Below are positions 14,829-23,895 of a stretch of DNA of 64,000 nt, in pieces. The position numbers were made by a program, and so were the translations under genes. Source of the DNA: Achromobacter sp. HZ34 (lineage in GTDB: Bacteria > Pseudomonadota > Gammaproteobacteria > Burkholderiales > Burkholderiaceae_B); assembly GCF_002209485.1 (NCBI RefSeq), contig NZ_NJIX01000002.1:868001-932000 (forward strand). Reading direction: 5' to 3'. A model generated the notes under the pieces. The model did not search any database and was not told the origin of the DNA. It saw only the letters and a list, made by a program, of their open reading frames with translations. The first letter of the stretch is position 1. Each line of letters starts with the position of its first letter.

Positions 14829-16322
14829 CTACTTCATCGAAATCGTCGAATTCACCGTGCGCCCGTGCCCCGACCAGCGAGCGGTGATGGTCTTGGTCTG
14901 GGTCCAGAACTGCACCGCCTGCTTGCCGTTGGGACCCAGGTCGCCCAGCTTGGAGCCGCGCGAACCAGTGAAGCTGAACCAGGCCACCGGTACCGGAATG
15001 GGAATATTGATGCCCACCTGGCCGACGTCGATCTCATTCTGGAAATAACGCGCCGCCGCCCCATCCTGGGTGAACAAGGCCACGCCATTGCCGTTGGGAT
15101 TGCCGTTGATGAAAGCCACCGCATCCTCCAGCGTCTCCACCTCGACCACGCAAAGCACCGGCCCGAAGATCTCCTCGGTATAGATCTTCATATCGCCCTT
15201 GACCCCCGAGAACACGGTGGGCCCGACGAAATTGCCCTTCTCGAATCCGCTGATCTTGATATCGCGGCCATCCAGCAGCAACTGCGCGCCTTCATCCACA
15301 CCTTGCTGGATCAGGCTTTCCACGCGTTTGCGCGCGGAAGGCGACACCAAGGGGCCAAGGTCAGCCTGCCGGTCGGTGCCATTGTTCACCTTCAGCTTGC
15401 GTGAACGCTCAACGAATTCCGGCAGCCATTCGCGCGACTTGCCGACGAACACCGCCACCGACGTGGCCATGCAGCGCTGGCCCGCCGCCCCGAAAGCCGC
15501 GCCCAACAGCTGGTTCAGCACGACCTCGGGATCGGCGTCGGGCAGCACCACGCAATGGTTCTTCGCGCCCATCATGGCCTGGCAGCGCTTGCCCGCGTCC
15601 GAAGCACGGTGATAGATCTCGGTGCCCACCCGCGTCGAGCCGATGAAGGACACCGCCTTGATATCGGGATGGTCGCAAATTCCCATGGCGATATCCGGTC
15701 CGCCATGCACCACGTTCAGCACACCCGGCGGCAAACCCGCCTCCAGCGCCAGTTGCGCCAGGAACAACGACGCGGTCGGATCCTGCTCGGACGGCTTCAG
15801 GATGAAGGTGTTGCCGCAGGAAACGGCGATGGGAAACATGAAGCAAGGCAGCATGACCGGGAAATTGAACGCAGTGATGCCGGCGCAGACCCCCAGAGGC
15901 TGGATCAACGTATAGACGTCGATGCCGGACGCAGCGTTCTCCGCATACTCGCCCAGCTGCAGGCTGGCGATGCTGCAAGCGTGCTCGACCACTTCCAGGC
16001 CGCGGCCCACTTCGCCTTCGGCATCCGGCAGGGTCTTGCCGTGCTCGCGCGTGATCATTTCCGCCAGCTTGCCGGTGTTGTCGCGCAGCAGTTGCTGGAA
16101 CTTCAGCATGACACGCATGCGCGTACCCTGGCCGGCGTTGCGCCAAGTCTTATAGGCCTCCTTGGCATTGGCAACGGCGCGGTTCAGTTCCTCGGGCGTG
16201 GCGAAAGGCACTTGCGCCACCACCTCCTGGGTTGCGGGATTGATGACGTCGCGCCACTGCGTGGTCTGCGATTGAACCAGTTCACCGCCGATCAGCAGTG
16301 GCAGGCGGGGGATGTCGGTCAT
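14829..16322 (-). CDS. mmsA: Methylmalonate-semialdehyde dehydrogenase (CoA-acylating)
   Basis: A 497-residue aldehyde dehydrogenase. Features of the MmsA type are [18 protein letters not shown] (about residues 148-165), [15 protein letters not shown] for cofactor binding, [11 protein letters not shown] with the catalytic Cys, and a C-terminal [13 protein letters not shown]. MmsA turns methylmalonate semialdehyde and CoA into propionyl-CoA in valine and inositol breakdown, and malonate semialdehyde into acetyl-CoA. ATG 16322 is preceded by AAGGAG. It lies 44 bases after a branched-chain-type substrate-binding protein gene, consistent with uptake and breakdown of a related compound. An in-frame extension to 16469 has no ribosome site. 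Confidence 0.9.
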   Translation of the reverse strand: MTDIPRLPLLIGGELVQSQTTQWRDVINPATQEVVAQVPFATPEELNRAVANAKEAYKTWRNAGQGTRMRVMLKFQQLLRDNTGKLAEMITREHGKTLPDAEGEVGRGLEVVEHACSIASLQLGEYAENAASGIDVYTLIQPLGVCAGITAFNFPVMLPCFMFPIAVSCGNTFILKPSEQDPTASLFLAQLALEAGLPPGVLNVVHGGPDIAMGICDHPDIKAVSFIGSTRVGTEIYHRASDAGKRCQAMMGAKNHCVVLPDADPEVVLNQLLGAAFGAAGQRCMATSVAVFVGKSREWLPEFVERSRKLKVNNGTDRQADLGPLVSPSARKRVESLIQQGVDEGAQLLLDGRDIKISGFEKGNFVGPTVFSGVKGDMKIYTEEIFGPVLCVVEVETLEDAVAFINGNPNGNGVALFTQDGAAARYFQNEIDVGQVGINIPIPVPVAWFSFTGSRGSKLGDLGPNGKQAVQFWTQTKTITARWSGHGRTVNSTISMK

Positions 16323-16366
16323 GATGGTCTCCTTGTTTCGATCTGTGCAGGTTCGCCTTGGCAGGC

Positions 16367-17872
16367 TCATTGGCGCGCGGTCTGCTGCACCAGCGGGCAG
16401 GTGGAATCGGCCAGCGGCTGGAAGGCGTCGGCGGCGGGAATCACCGATACCAGGCGCGAGTAGTCCCATTCGCCATGCGATTCGGACGGCGTCTTCACCT
16501 GGTACAGATACATGTCGTGGACAACCCGGCCATCGGGACGGATGCTGGCGTTACGCATGATGGGATCGTCGATGGGCATGCGGCGCATCTGCGCGGCCAC
16601 CTTGTCGGCGTCCGTGGTACCGGCCGCCGCGACGGCGCGCAGGTAATGCAGCACGCTGGAATAGACACCGGCCTGGGTCATCGTCGGCTTCAGGCCGCGG
16701 AAGGCTTTCTCGTAGCGCGCCGCCCACTTGCGGGAAGCGTCGTCATAGTCCCAGTAGAAGCCATCCACATAAGAAAGGCCCTGGGCGTTCTGCAGGCCCA
16801 GCGCGCGCAGGTCGGACAGGAACACCAGCAGCGACACCAGCCGCTGTCCGCCTGCCACGATGCCGAACTCACGCGCCTGCTTGACGGCATTGACGGTGTC
16901 CTGGCCGCCGTTGGCCAGGGCCACCACCTGTGCCTTGGAGGACTGCGCCTGCAGCAGATAGGACGCGAAATCCGGTGCGTTCAAGGGATGGCGCACGCTG
17001 CCTACGGTGGTGCCACCGAGTGCCTTGACGGCCTTGGCGGTGTCGGCTTCCAGCGCATGGCCGAAGGCGTAATCGACAGTGATGAAGTACCAGGACTTGC
17101 CGCCGTTGGCCACGGTTGCCTTGGCCGCCGCCACCGATTGGGAATAGGTGTCGAACATCCAGTGGAAGCCGGTGGGCGAGCATTCCTTGTTGGTCAGCGC
17201 CGTGGTGGCCGGTCCGGAGAACAGGGCGATGCGGTGCTTGTCGCGGGCGATGCCCTGCACGGCCAGCGCCACCGCGGAATTGGTCAGGTCGGCAATGGCG
17301 TTCACATTGTCCTGGTCGAACCATTCGCGCGCGCGGGCCGCGCCGACGTCGGCCTTGTTCTGGTTGTCGGCCGATACCAGCGTGATGTTCATGCCCTTGC
17401 ATTGGGCGGCCAGGCAGTCATCGATGGCCATCTGCGCGGCGGCCACGGACCCGGCGCCGCCCATGGCGGCATAGTTGCCGGACATATCCGTCAGCACGCC
17501 GATCTTCACGGCGGGCGAGGCGGCTTGCGCGGCATTCGGCGTCGCCAGGGCGGCCAGGATGCCGAATGCACCCAGGATGCTGAATGTGCTGATGGCGCTC
17601 ATGGCGCGCATCGAGACCCGCGCGCGGACGGCGCGTGGCGACAGCGCCGGCAGGCCGCGGCGAATGCGGCCGATGCAGGAAGCGGCAAAGGGAAGTCGCG
17701 GAAGCTGCATGGGTTGCAGAAGCTGCGGAAGCTGCGGAGGTTGCGTGGGATGCAGAAGCTGCGGAAGCTGCAGAAGCTGAGGAAGCTGCGGAGGTTGCGG
17801 AAGTCGTGGAAGTCGCGCACGGGCGCGCGCCACGGCGCCCAGCGGAACTGGCGCGGCATTGCGGATGGTCAT
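16367..17872 (-). CDS. ABC transporter substrate-binding protein, Leu/Ile/Val type
   Basis: From about residue 118 this is a periplasmic binding protein of the branched-chain amino acid/amide family: [41 protein letters not shown] and [18 protein letters not shown] are typical. A signal peptide-like segment, [19 protein letters not shown], starts at 17602 with another Met at 17611. Yet the only start with a good ribosome site (AGGAG seven bases upstream) is ATG 17872. It adds 87 residues, including a Leu-Pro-Gln repeat coded by a 9-bp minisatellite. A start at 17611 would give a normal 414-residue precursor, and which start is used is open. No permease or ATPase gene is adjacent; mmsA follows. 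Confidence 0.82.
   Translation of the reverse strand: MTIRNAAPVPLGAVARARARLPRLPQPPQLPQLLQLPQLLHPTQPPQLPQLLQPMQLPRLPFAASCIGRIRRGLPALSPRAVRARVSMRAMSAISTFSILGAFGILAALATPNAAQAASPAVKIGVLTDMSGNYAAMGGAGSVAAAQMAIDDCLAAQCKGMNITLVSADNQNKADVGAARAREWFDQDNVNAIADLTNSAVALAVQGIARDKHRIALFSGPATTALTNKECSPTGFHWMFDTYSQSVAAAKATVANGGKSWYFITVDYAFGHALEADTAKAVKALGGTTVGSVRHPLNAPDFASYLLQAQSSKAQVVALANGGQDTVNAVKQAREFGIVAGGQRLVSLLVFLSDLRALGLQNAQGLSYVDGFYWDYDDASRKWAARYEKAFRGLKPTMTQAGVYSSVLHYLRAVAAAGTTDADKVAAQMRRMPIDDPIMRNASIRPDGRVVHDMYLYQVKTPSESHGEWDYSRLVSVIPAADAFQPLADSTCPLVQQTARQ
17691..17816. repeat. 9-bp minisatellite, 14 units
   Basis: Fourteen contiguous 9-bp units lie here, mostly GGAAGCTGC or close variants such as AGAAGCTGC, GGAGGTTGC and GGAAGTCGC on the plus strand. 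On the minus strand they read as Leu-Pro-Gln triplets. They lie between a strong ribosome-binding site/ATG at 17872 and the signal-peptide segment of the binding protein. The frame stays open throughout. Confidence 0.9.
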
Positions 17873-18479
17873 GGACTGTCTCCTGGTTCTTCGCTGCAAG
17901 CCGTGTGCGGTCTGACGCCACCTGAGGCCCGGGCGGTCTCTAACGGACCGTGGCCCAGTGTAGATGTGTAAAAATCGCCCAGCAATCGGGCAGAATGCAC
18001 ATACCTTGTGCAAAATTACACAACGCGGAAGACTTGGATATTTTTTGATGGGGGAGCCCCCATCGTGCCCCCCTTTGGGAAGAAGCCCCGCTGTATCAGT
18101 GCGTGAAGGGCGACAGCCCCAGACCGGGGGCAATAGGGCGTTGCAGTCTTTGGAGTATTCATGGATAGGGAGGCCCCATCCACCCTTAGGGCGTTGACAC
18201 ATTCGCCCAGCCTCGGGGCGATGGGGCGTCCCGATCATTGGAGTATTCCTGGATGGGGTGGGCCCCATCCACCCTTCGGGCGTTGAAACATTCGCCCAGC
18301 CTTGGGGCGATGAGGTCATTCCAATTGTTGGCGTATTCCTGGATGGGGCGGAGCCCATCCGCCCTGCGGGGCATAGGCACGTCCGCCCAGCCATGGGGCG
18401 ATAGCCCAAAGAGGGGGCGATGGGGTCCTCCCCATCTTTAAATAAAACTTTCTATAAAAGAAAACCGGAGCGAGACACC
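17873..18479. other. Divergent intergenic region containing a repeat array
   Basis: About 600 bases separate the binding-protein operon from a divergent LysR gene. The part from 17950 to 18046 is A+T-rich and probably holds the minus-strand promoter. From 18047 to 18437 a hairpin-rich repeat array fills the gap. GGAG at 18467-18470 serves the LysR start. Frames stay open through the array, but their peptides are only translated repeats. Confidence 0.6.
18047..18437. repeat. Hairpin-rich array of ~88-90-bp tandem repeats with inverted ends
   Basis: Direct copies start at 18152, 18240 and 18330, each with GGAGTATTC or GGCGTATTC, then GGATGGGG...CCCATCC and CGCCCAGCC.GGGGCGAT. A degenerate copy precedes them from 18047. 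The two ends are inverted versions of one another. Rightward from 18053, GATGGGGGAGCCCCCATCG is followed by TTTGGG and GCCCC. Leftward from 18436, GATGGGGAGGACCCCATCG is followed by TTTGGGCTATCGCCCC. Related ends occur at 52678-52814 and 62842-62907. The hairpins lack a trailing T-run and so do not look like ordinary terminators. Confidence 0.8.
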
Positions 18480-19400
18480 ATGCTGGACTGGGACAGCCTG
18501 CGTTATTTCCTGGCCGTGGCGCGCACACAGCGCGTCAGTGCCGCCGCCCGCCTGCTGGGCGTGGAGCACACCACCGTCGCGCGCCGCGTGCGGGCGCTGG
18601 AAGCCGAGATGGACATCCTGCTGTTCGAAAAGTCCCGCAGCGCCGGCTTCATGCTGACGGAAGACGGCCAGCGGCTGTTCGTCCACGCGGAACAGATGGA
18701 AACCTGCGTGCACAATGCGCGCGAGAACCTGTCGGGCGTCGGCCAGGCGCTCTCCGGCCATGTCCGCATCGGCGCTACCGAAGGCTTCGGCAGCTATGTG
18801 CTGACACCCCTGGCCGCCGACTTCCAGCGCCGCTACCCGCACATCACCCTGGACATCCTGCCAGTACCGCGCTTCGTCAGCCTGTCCAAGCGCGAAGCGG
18901 ATCTCGCCATCACCATCGAGCGTCCGCAGCGCGGTCCCTATGTGTGCAGCAAGCTGTGCGACTACGCCCTGAAGCTCTACGGGACAGCCGACTACCTGGC
19001 CCGCCACCCACCCATCCGCCAGCGCGAGGATCTGACGAACCACACCTTCATCGGCTATGTGGACGAACTGCTGTTCAGCGAGCGCCTGCGCTACCTGGAA
19101 GACCTGCTGCCCGCCAGCCGCGTCGTCTTGCGCAGTACCAGCGTGATCGCCCAGTACCATGCGGCGCTGCAGGGCCAATCGCTGGCCATCCTGCCCTGCT
19201 TCATCGCGGCGCAGGACCCGCGGCTGGTCCCCATCCTGGAGCGCGACATCTCCCTCACCCGCAGCTTCTGGATGTACTGCCACGAGGACCTGCGCAAACT
19301 CAAGCGCGTCACCCTGCTATGGGATTTCATGCGCAAGTCGGTGCTGCGCAACGCCCCCCTGCTGGCAGGCCGCGCAGGCGCACTACGCTACCTGGCATGA
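18480..19400 (+). CDS. LysR-family transcriptional regulator
   Basis: A 306-residue LysR regulator. Its helix-turn-helix at residues 16-40 includes VSAAARLLGVEHTTVARRV, and the effector domain covers about 90-290, with GHVRIGATEGFGSYV at its start. ATG 18480 begins the canonical MLDWDSLRYFLAVART and has GGAG ten bases upstream. It is divergent from the binding protein/mmsA operon and is probably its regulator, though the ~390-bp repeat array lies between them. Its 3' end almost meets the convergent lptF stop, with five bases between the genes. Confidence 0.85.
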   Translation: MLDWDSLRYFLAVARTQRVSAAARLLGVEHTTVARRVRALEAEMDILLFEKSRSAGFMLTEDGQRLFVHAEQMETCVHNARENLSGVGQALSGHVRIGATEGFGSYVLTPLAADFQRRYPHITLDILPVPRFVSLSKREADLAITIERPQRGPYVCSKLCDYALKLYGTADYLARHPPIRQREDLTNHTFIGYVDELLFSERLRYLEDLLPASRVVLRSTSVIAQYHAALQGQSLAILPCFIAAQDPRLVPILERDISLTRSFWMYCHEDLRKLKRVTLLWDFMRKSVLRNAPLLAGRAGALRYLA

Positions 19401-19405
19401 AGCCA

Positions 19406-20542
19406 TCACGCAGCGGCCGGCGTCGGCGGCTTGCCGTTGCCACCCTTGTCGCGGGGCGCCTTGACCCGCAAGCGCCGGTGAAACAGATAAAGGCCAAAAG
19501 CCAGCACCACCGCATGGATGGCCCAGGAGCCCACGCTGAAGGGGATGCGGCCGTCGCTGATCCAGGCCCGCACCAGGTTGATCAGGTTCATGTACAGCAA
19601 GGCAACCAGCCCGGAGATCAGCAGATCGCCGGAGCGGCCCAGACGCGGATTCACCGCGCCCAGCGGAATCGCCAGCAACGCCAGGTTCAGCGCGGCCAGC
19701 GGCATGGACACCCGCCACATCACCTGCGACCAGGAACTCGTCGTATTGTCCGCGACCAATTGCATGGTCGCGCGGGCCTTGCTGGACCGTTCCGCGGCAG
19801 CACGCGCGGCATCCACGGGATCGGTGCCGCTCTTGCTTTCCAGGCGCACGCCGTAATGATCGAAGGCCACCATGCGGAACTCGGCCGACCCCGGCTTCAA
19901 GTCGTAGCGATGGCCTGCACCCAGCACCAGGAATCGGTCGCCATTGGGCTGCACTTCGGTGTGGGCGCTGTCCGCGGTCAGCACGCTGAGCCATTCCGGA
20001 TCGATGGCGCGCACGAACACATGGCCCAGTTCGTCATGGGGGTCGGTAGGGTTCTCCGCGAAGAACACCCGGTCGCCGCTGCTGGACTCGCCGAACTGGC
20101 CGGCCGTGACCTTGGAAAGATCCGAACGCTGTTCGAAGCGCTGGCGATACTCGCCGATCTGCCGGTAGGCCCAGGGCGACGCTTCAAGCGTCAAAACCGC
20201 GACGATGAAAGCCACCGGGATCGCCACGCGCATGACGGGACGCAGCCAGTCGGCCAGCGACAGGCCGCTGGCGAACCACACCACCATCTCGGATTCGCGG
20301 TAATTGCGGGTGACCGTGGTCAGCACCGCGATGAACAGCGCCACGGTCATGATGGTCGGCAAGGCGGTGATCGTGGAGAACGTCGCCAGGCCCAGCACCA
20401 CGTCGGCGCCAATGGTGCCGCCCGCGGCTTCACCCAGCAGGCGCACCAGCAGAACACTGAGCCAAACCACTACCAGCGTAGAGAACACAACGCCTGCGTG
20501 ACTCGTGATCTCGCTGACGACAGACCGTTTGAATAGGGACAT
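19406..20542 (-). CDS. lptF: LPS export permease LptF
   Basis: A 378-residue inner-membrane protein of the LptF/LptG family. Three hydrophobic segments lie within residues 1-105 and three at about 275-365, flanking a periplasmic beta-jellyroll domain, as in known LptF. FKRSVVSEITSHAGVVF is the expected amino end. LptF with LptG and LptB2 extracts LPS from the inner membrane and hands it to LptC/A. ATG 20542 is 55 bases from the divergent pepA, the order seen in E. coli. However, lptG does not follow: the next gene is a convergent LysR. Confidence 0.9.
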   Translation of the reverse strand: MSLFKRSVVSEITSHAGVVFSTLVVVWLSVLLVRLLGEAAGGTIGADVVLGLATFSTITALPTIMTVALFIAVLTTVTRNYRESEMVVWFASGLSLADWLRPVMRVAIPVAFIVAVLTLEASPWAYRQIGEYRQRFEQRSDLSKVTAGQFGESSSGDRVFFAENPTDPHDELGHVFVRAIDPEWLSVLTADSAHTEVQPNGDRFLVLGAGHRYDLKPGSAEFRMVAFDHYGVRLESKSGTDPVDAARAAAERSSKARATMQLVADNTTSSWSQVMWRVSMPLAALNLALLAIPLGAVNPRLGRSGDLLISGLVALLYMNLINLVRAWISDGRIPFSVGSWAIHAVVLAFGLYLFHRRLRVKAPRDKGGNGKPPTPAAA

Positions 20543-20597
20543 GGGAAAATATGCGGGATAATCGTCCGCACTGAACGACACTCGGGAAAAAGCCCTC

Positions 20598-22118
20598 ATG
20601 GAATTTAGCACACACAGCACCGCCTCCTTGCATCAGATCAAGACCGCCGCGCTGGCGGTGGGCGTCTACACCGACGGCATCCTGTCGGCCGCCGCCGAAC
20701 TGATCGACCGCGCCGCCGACGGCGCCTTGCGTGAAGTGGTGAAAAGCGAATTTCGCGGCCGTACCGGCAGCACCCTCGTATTGCGCGCCCTGCCCGGCGT
20801 GACGGCCCAGCGTGTGGTGCTGGTCGGCCTGGGCAAGCAGGCCGAATACGCAGCGAAGGCCCACGCCACCGCCGAACAGGGCTTTGCCGCCTACCTGGTG
20901 TCGGCCCAACTGGCTGAAGGCGTCTCCACGCTGACCGGCAACACCTACGCCGACTCGACCGTCCGCGCCCGCAGCCGGGCCGCAGCCATCGCCGCCGGCA
21001 GCGCCTCGTATCACTACGACGCCACGTTCGGCAAGCCCGACCGCGACGCGCGCCCCAAGCTGAAGAAGATCACCCATGTGATCGAGCGCAGCGACGCCAG
21101 CCAGGCCCAGGCCGGCTTGCGTGAAGGCGGCGCCATCGCCAACGGCATGGAGCTGGCCCGTACGCTGGGCAACCTGCCCGGCAATGTCTGCACGCCGACG
21201 TACCTTGGCGAAACGGCCAAGAAACTGGGCCGTGAATTCAAGTCGCTGAAAGTCGAGGTGCTGGAGCGCAAGCAGATCGAGGCCCTGGGCATGGGATCCT
21301 TCCTGTCCGTGGCGCGCGGCTCCGACGAGCCGCCGCGCTTCATCGTGCTGCGCCACACCCCGGCCAAGCCCGCCGGCACGCGCAAGGCGGCCGCCGGCAA
21401 GGAAGCCGCCGGTCCGGTGGTGCTGGTCGGCAAAGGCATCACCTTCGACTCGGGCGGCATCTCCATCAAGCCGGCCGCCACCATGGACGAGATGAAGTAC
21501 GACATGTGCGGCGCCGCCAGCGTGTTGGGCACCTTCCGCGCCCTGGCCGAACTGGAACTGCCCTTCGAAGTCGTCGGCCTGATCGCCAGCTGCGAAAACA
21601 TGCCCAGCGGCAAGGCCAACAAGCCGGGCGACGTGGTCACCACGATGTCGGGCCAGACCGTCGAGATCCTCAATACGGACGCCGAAGGCCGCCTGGTCCT
21701 GTGCGACGCGCTGACCTACGCCGAGCGCTTCAAGCCTTCCGCCGTGGTCGACATCGCCACCCTGACCGGCGCCTGCGTGGTGGCCCTGGGTGCCGTCAAC
21801 AGCGGCCTGTTCTCCAAGGACGACGCGCTGGCCGACGCCCTGCTGCAGGCTGGCCGCGATTCGCTCGACACCGCCTGGCGCATGCCCCTGGACGACGCCT
21901 ACCAGGATCAGCTGAAGTCGAACTTCGCCGACATCGCCAATATCGGCGGCCCCCCGGCCGGCGCGGTGACCGCGGCCTGCTTCCTGTCGCGCTTCACCAA
22001 GGCGTACCCGTGGGCCCACCTGGACATCGCCGGCACCGCCTGGCGCGGCGGCAAGGACAAGGGTTCGACCGGCCGGCCGGTGCCCCTGCTCATGCAATAC
22101 CTGCTGAACCAGGCCTGA
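20598..22118 (+). CDS. pepA: Leucyl aminopeptidase
   Basis: A 506-residue M17 aminopeptidase. The C-terminal catalytic domain (about 190-506) has [17 protein letters not shown] and MKYDMCGAA, then [14 protein letters not shown], the family signature. These provide the two-zinc site and the catalytic Lys/Arg. It removes N-terminal residues from peptides and, in E. coli, also acts in DNA site-specific recombination and gene control. It starts 55 bases from lptF in the opposite direction, and holC follows, reproducing the E. coli pepA-holC order. Confidence 0.95.
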   Translation: MEFSTHSTASLHQIKTAALAVGVYTDGILSAAAELIDRAADGALREVVKSEFRGRTGSTLVLRALPGVTAQRVVLVGLGKQAEYAAKAHATAEQGFAAYLVSAQLAEGVSTLTGNTYADSTVRARSRAAAIAAGSASYHYDATFGKPDRDARPKLKKITHVIERSDASQAQAGLREGGAIANGMELARTLGNLPGNVCTPTYLGETAKKLGREFKSLKVEVLERKQIEALGMGSFLSVARGSDEPPRFIVLRHTPAKPAGTRKAAAGKEAAGPVVLVGKGITFDSGGISIKPAATMDEMKYDMCGAASVLGTFRALAELELPFEVVGLIASCENMPSGKANKPGDVVTTMSGQTVEILNTDAEGRLVLCDALTYAERFKPSAVVDIATLTGACVVALGAVNSGLFSKDDALADALLQAGRDSLDTAWRMPLDDAYQDQLKSNFADIANIGGPPAGAVTAACFLSRFTKAYPWAHLDIAGTAWRGGKDKGSTGRPVPLLMQYLLNQA

Positions 22119-22176
22119 GCTGCGCGGTTTGACCTCTCAGCAACTGGACAGGCAGGATTTGGACAAGCAGAACGCC

Positions 22177-22641
22177 ATGCCGCGCATCGACTTCGCCTTC
22201 GGCGCATCCGACCGTCTGCGCACGGCCTGCCAGGTAGCGCGCAAGCAATACCAGGCGGGCCAGCGGCTGGTGGTGTACTGCACCGACGCCAGCCGCTTGG
22301 CGGCTTTCGATCGCCTGCTGTGGGCCTTGGACGATATTTCCTTCGTCCCGCACGTGCTGGCTACCGATGCGCTGGCCAGCGTCACCCCCGTGCTGCTGAC
22401 GGCGGCGGATCCGGCGCGCGCGGCCGAGGTCGCCGGTACCGACGGCACCCCGCCCTGGCTGCTCAATTTGGACGATGGCTGCCCGCCCGGCTACGATGGC
22501 TATGCGCGGGTACTGGAAATCGTCTCGCAGGACGGCGACGACCGCCAGGCCGCGCGGAACCGCTGGCGCGAATATCTCGCGGCCGGCCATGAACCGCACA
22601 GCCACGCCATCGGTGGCGGGCAGCGCAGCCAGGAAGGATAA
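22177..22641 (+). CDS. holC: DNA polymerase III subunit chi
   Basis: A 154-residue HolC-family protein: MPRIDFAFGASDRLRTAC, then RLVVYCTDASRLAAFDRLLW, then PPWLLNLDDGCPPGYDGYARVLEIV. Chi joins the clamp loader (through psi) to single-strand binding protein. The position after pepA is the usual one. ATG 22177 aligns with the family start. An in-frame TTG at 22129 would add 16 polar residues and has no good ribosome site. The C-terminal ~20 residues are a polar tail. Confidence 0.88.
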   Translation: MPRIDFAFGASDRLRTACQVARKQYQAGQRLVVYCTDASRLAAFDRLLWALDDISFVPHVLATDALASVTPVLLTAADPARAAEVAGTDGTPPWLLNLDDGCPPGYDGYARVLEIVSQDGDDRQAARNRWREYLAAGHEPHSHAIGGGQRSQEG

Positions 22642-22666
22642 GTTTTCTTGCCCATGGAATTTACGC

Positions 22667-22969
22667 ATGTCTGACGCCCGGGACCTGGATCCCGCCATCC
22701 CCACGCTGACGGTACAGGCCGATCCGGAAGCCCCGGCAGGCGTCGATGCGCACGCGGCGCAGGATCTGCCGCCCCTGCTCACTGACGTCGTGGAACGCGG
22801 TACCATGCAGTTACCGCCCGACCCGGTGCTGCGCGCCGCCCTGCAGGCCGAACTGGAGCATATGCTGGCCCAGGCACTGGAACGCGCCATGGCCCATGTA
22901 CGCCAAGAAATGGAAGCCGAATTGCCCGCCGCCGTCACGCGCGTGCTAGCGCGCCTGCGGCCCGGTTGA
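22667..22969 (+). CDS. Small hypothetical protein downstream of holC
   Basis: A 100-residue protein starting at ATG 22667. The N-terminal half is acidic and proline-rich. The C-terminal half, from LRAALQAELEHMLAQALERA onward, is predicted helical with coiled-coil spacing. Proteins of this kind follow holC in related beta-proteobacteria; DUF2486 is a possible family name from memory, not verified. It has no signal peptide or membrane segment. It starts 25 bases after holC and is probably co-transcribed. No function can be given. Confidence 0.65.
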   Translation: MSDARDLDPAIPTLTVQADPEAPAGVDAHAAQDLPPLLTDVVERGTMQLPPDPVLRAALQAELEHMLAQALERAMAHVRQEMEAELPAAVTRVLARLRPG

Positions 22970-23113
22970 AATCCCCCTTGATACGTAGCCATTTGGCCTG
23001 ATATCTGCTGTGGTCCCGCTGATAAAATCTCGAACTTAAGGGAACTGTCAGGTATGCTTCGCGTCAAAGTACCTTGTGGCCATAGATAAAGGCCCTTACA
23101 GGAGTCAAAGCTC

Positions 23114-23824
23114 ATGAACGATTATCGTCCGTCCCCATTTAACCGCGTGGGCGCTGCCGGCGCACCGGGCGAAGTTGTCCGCAACCGCGTCCTGCGCAAC
23201 ACCTACTGGCTGCTGGCCGTGTCGCTCATTCCGACCGTGCTGGGTTCCGCGGTGGGTCTGTACACGGGCATCAACCAGGTGATGGCCGCCAGCCCCGGCA
23301 TGTCCGCCATCATCTTCCTGTTGGGTGCTTTCGGCCTGATGTTCGCCATCGAGCGCAACAAGAACAACGGCATGGGCGTTGCCCTGCTGCTGGGCTTCAC
23401 GTTCTTCATGGGCGTCATGCTGTCGCGCCTGCTCGGCTTCGTGCTGGGGATGCAGAACGGTTCGCAGTTGATCATGATGGCTTTCGGCGGCACGGCCGTG
23501 GTGTTCGGCGCCATGGCCACCCTGTCGACCACCATCAAGCGGGACCTGTCCGGCATGCAGAGATGGCTGTTCGCGGGTGCCATCGTCATCCTGGTGGCGG
23601 CGCTGGCCAATATCTTCCTGCAACTGCCCGCCATGATGCTGGCCATCTCGACGCTGGCCGTGGTGATCTTCTCGGCCTTCATGCTGGTCGACCTGCAGCG
23701 TGTGGTCAACGGCGGTGAAACCAACTACGTCAGCGCCACCCTGGCCATCTACCTGGACGTGTACAACGTCTTCAGCAACCTGCTGGTGCTGCTGAGCGCG
23801 TTCAGCGGCGGCAACCGCAACTGA
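23114..23824 (+). CDS. Bax inhibitor-1/YccA family membrane protein
   Basis: A 236-residue membrane protein with seven hydrophobic segments beginning at about residue 33. The profile and phrases such as NRVLRNTYWLLAVSLIPT and the last helix pair with IYLDVYNVFSNLLVLL match bacterial BI-1/YccA members. E. coli YccA modulates FtsH proteolysis of membrane proteins; others act as calcium leak channels. AGGAG lies before ATG 23114. The gene stands alone and ends at a strong terminator. Confidence 0.9.
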   Translation: MNDYRPSPFNRVGAAGAPGEVVRNRVLRNTYWLLAVSLIPTVLGSAVGLYTGINQVMAASPGMSAIIFLLGAFGLMFAIERNKNNGMGVALLLGFTFFMGVMLSRLLGFVLGMQNGSQLIMMAFGGTAVVFGAMATLSTTIKRDLSGMQRWLFAGAIVILVAALANIFLQLPAMMLAISTLAVVIFSAFMLVDLQRVVNGGETNYVSATLAIYLDVYNVFSNLLVLLSAFSGGNRN

Positions 23825-23835
23825 TAGTGCCCGAG

Positions 23836-23869
23836 ACCGGCCGGCCGTGGCAACGCGGCCGGCCGGTTT
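23836..23869 (+). terminator. Intrinsic terminator
   Basis: A perfect 12-bp stem, ACCGGCCGGCCG (23836-23847) and CGGCCGGCCGGT (23856-23867), has an 8-base loop and a short TTTG tail. It closes the BI-1 gene before the aldo/keto reductase. Confidence 0.75.
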
Positions 23870-23895
23870 GCGTTTGGTGTCATAGGAGATTCTTC

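Noticed and set aside
16367-18409. A 680-codon reading of the binding-protein gene through the repeat array
   Set aside because: The extra N-terminal part only translates the hairpin array; a strong ribosome site at 17872 and a signal peptide near 17602 mark later starts.
18047-18437. CRISPR or integron array
   Set aside because: Copies are adjacent and 88-90 bp long, without spacers, recombinase genes or attachment-site features.
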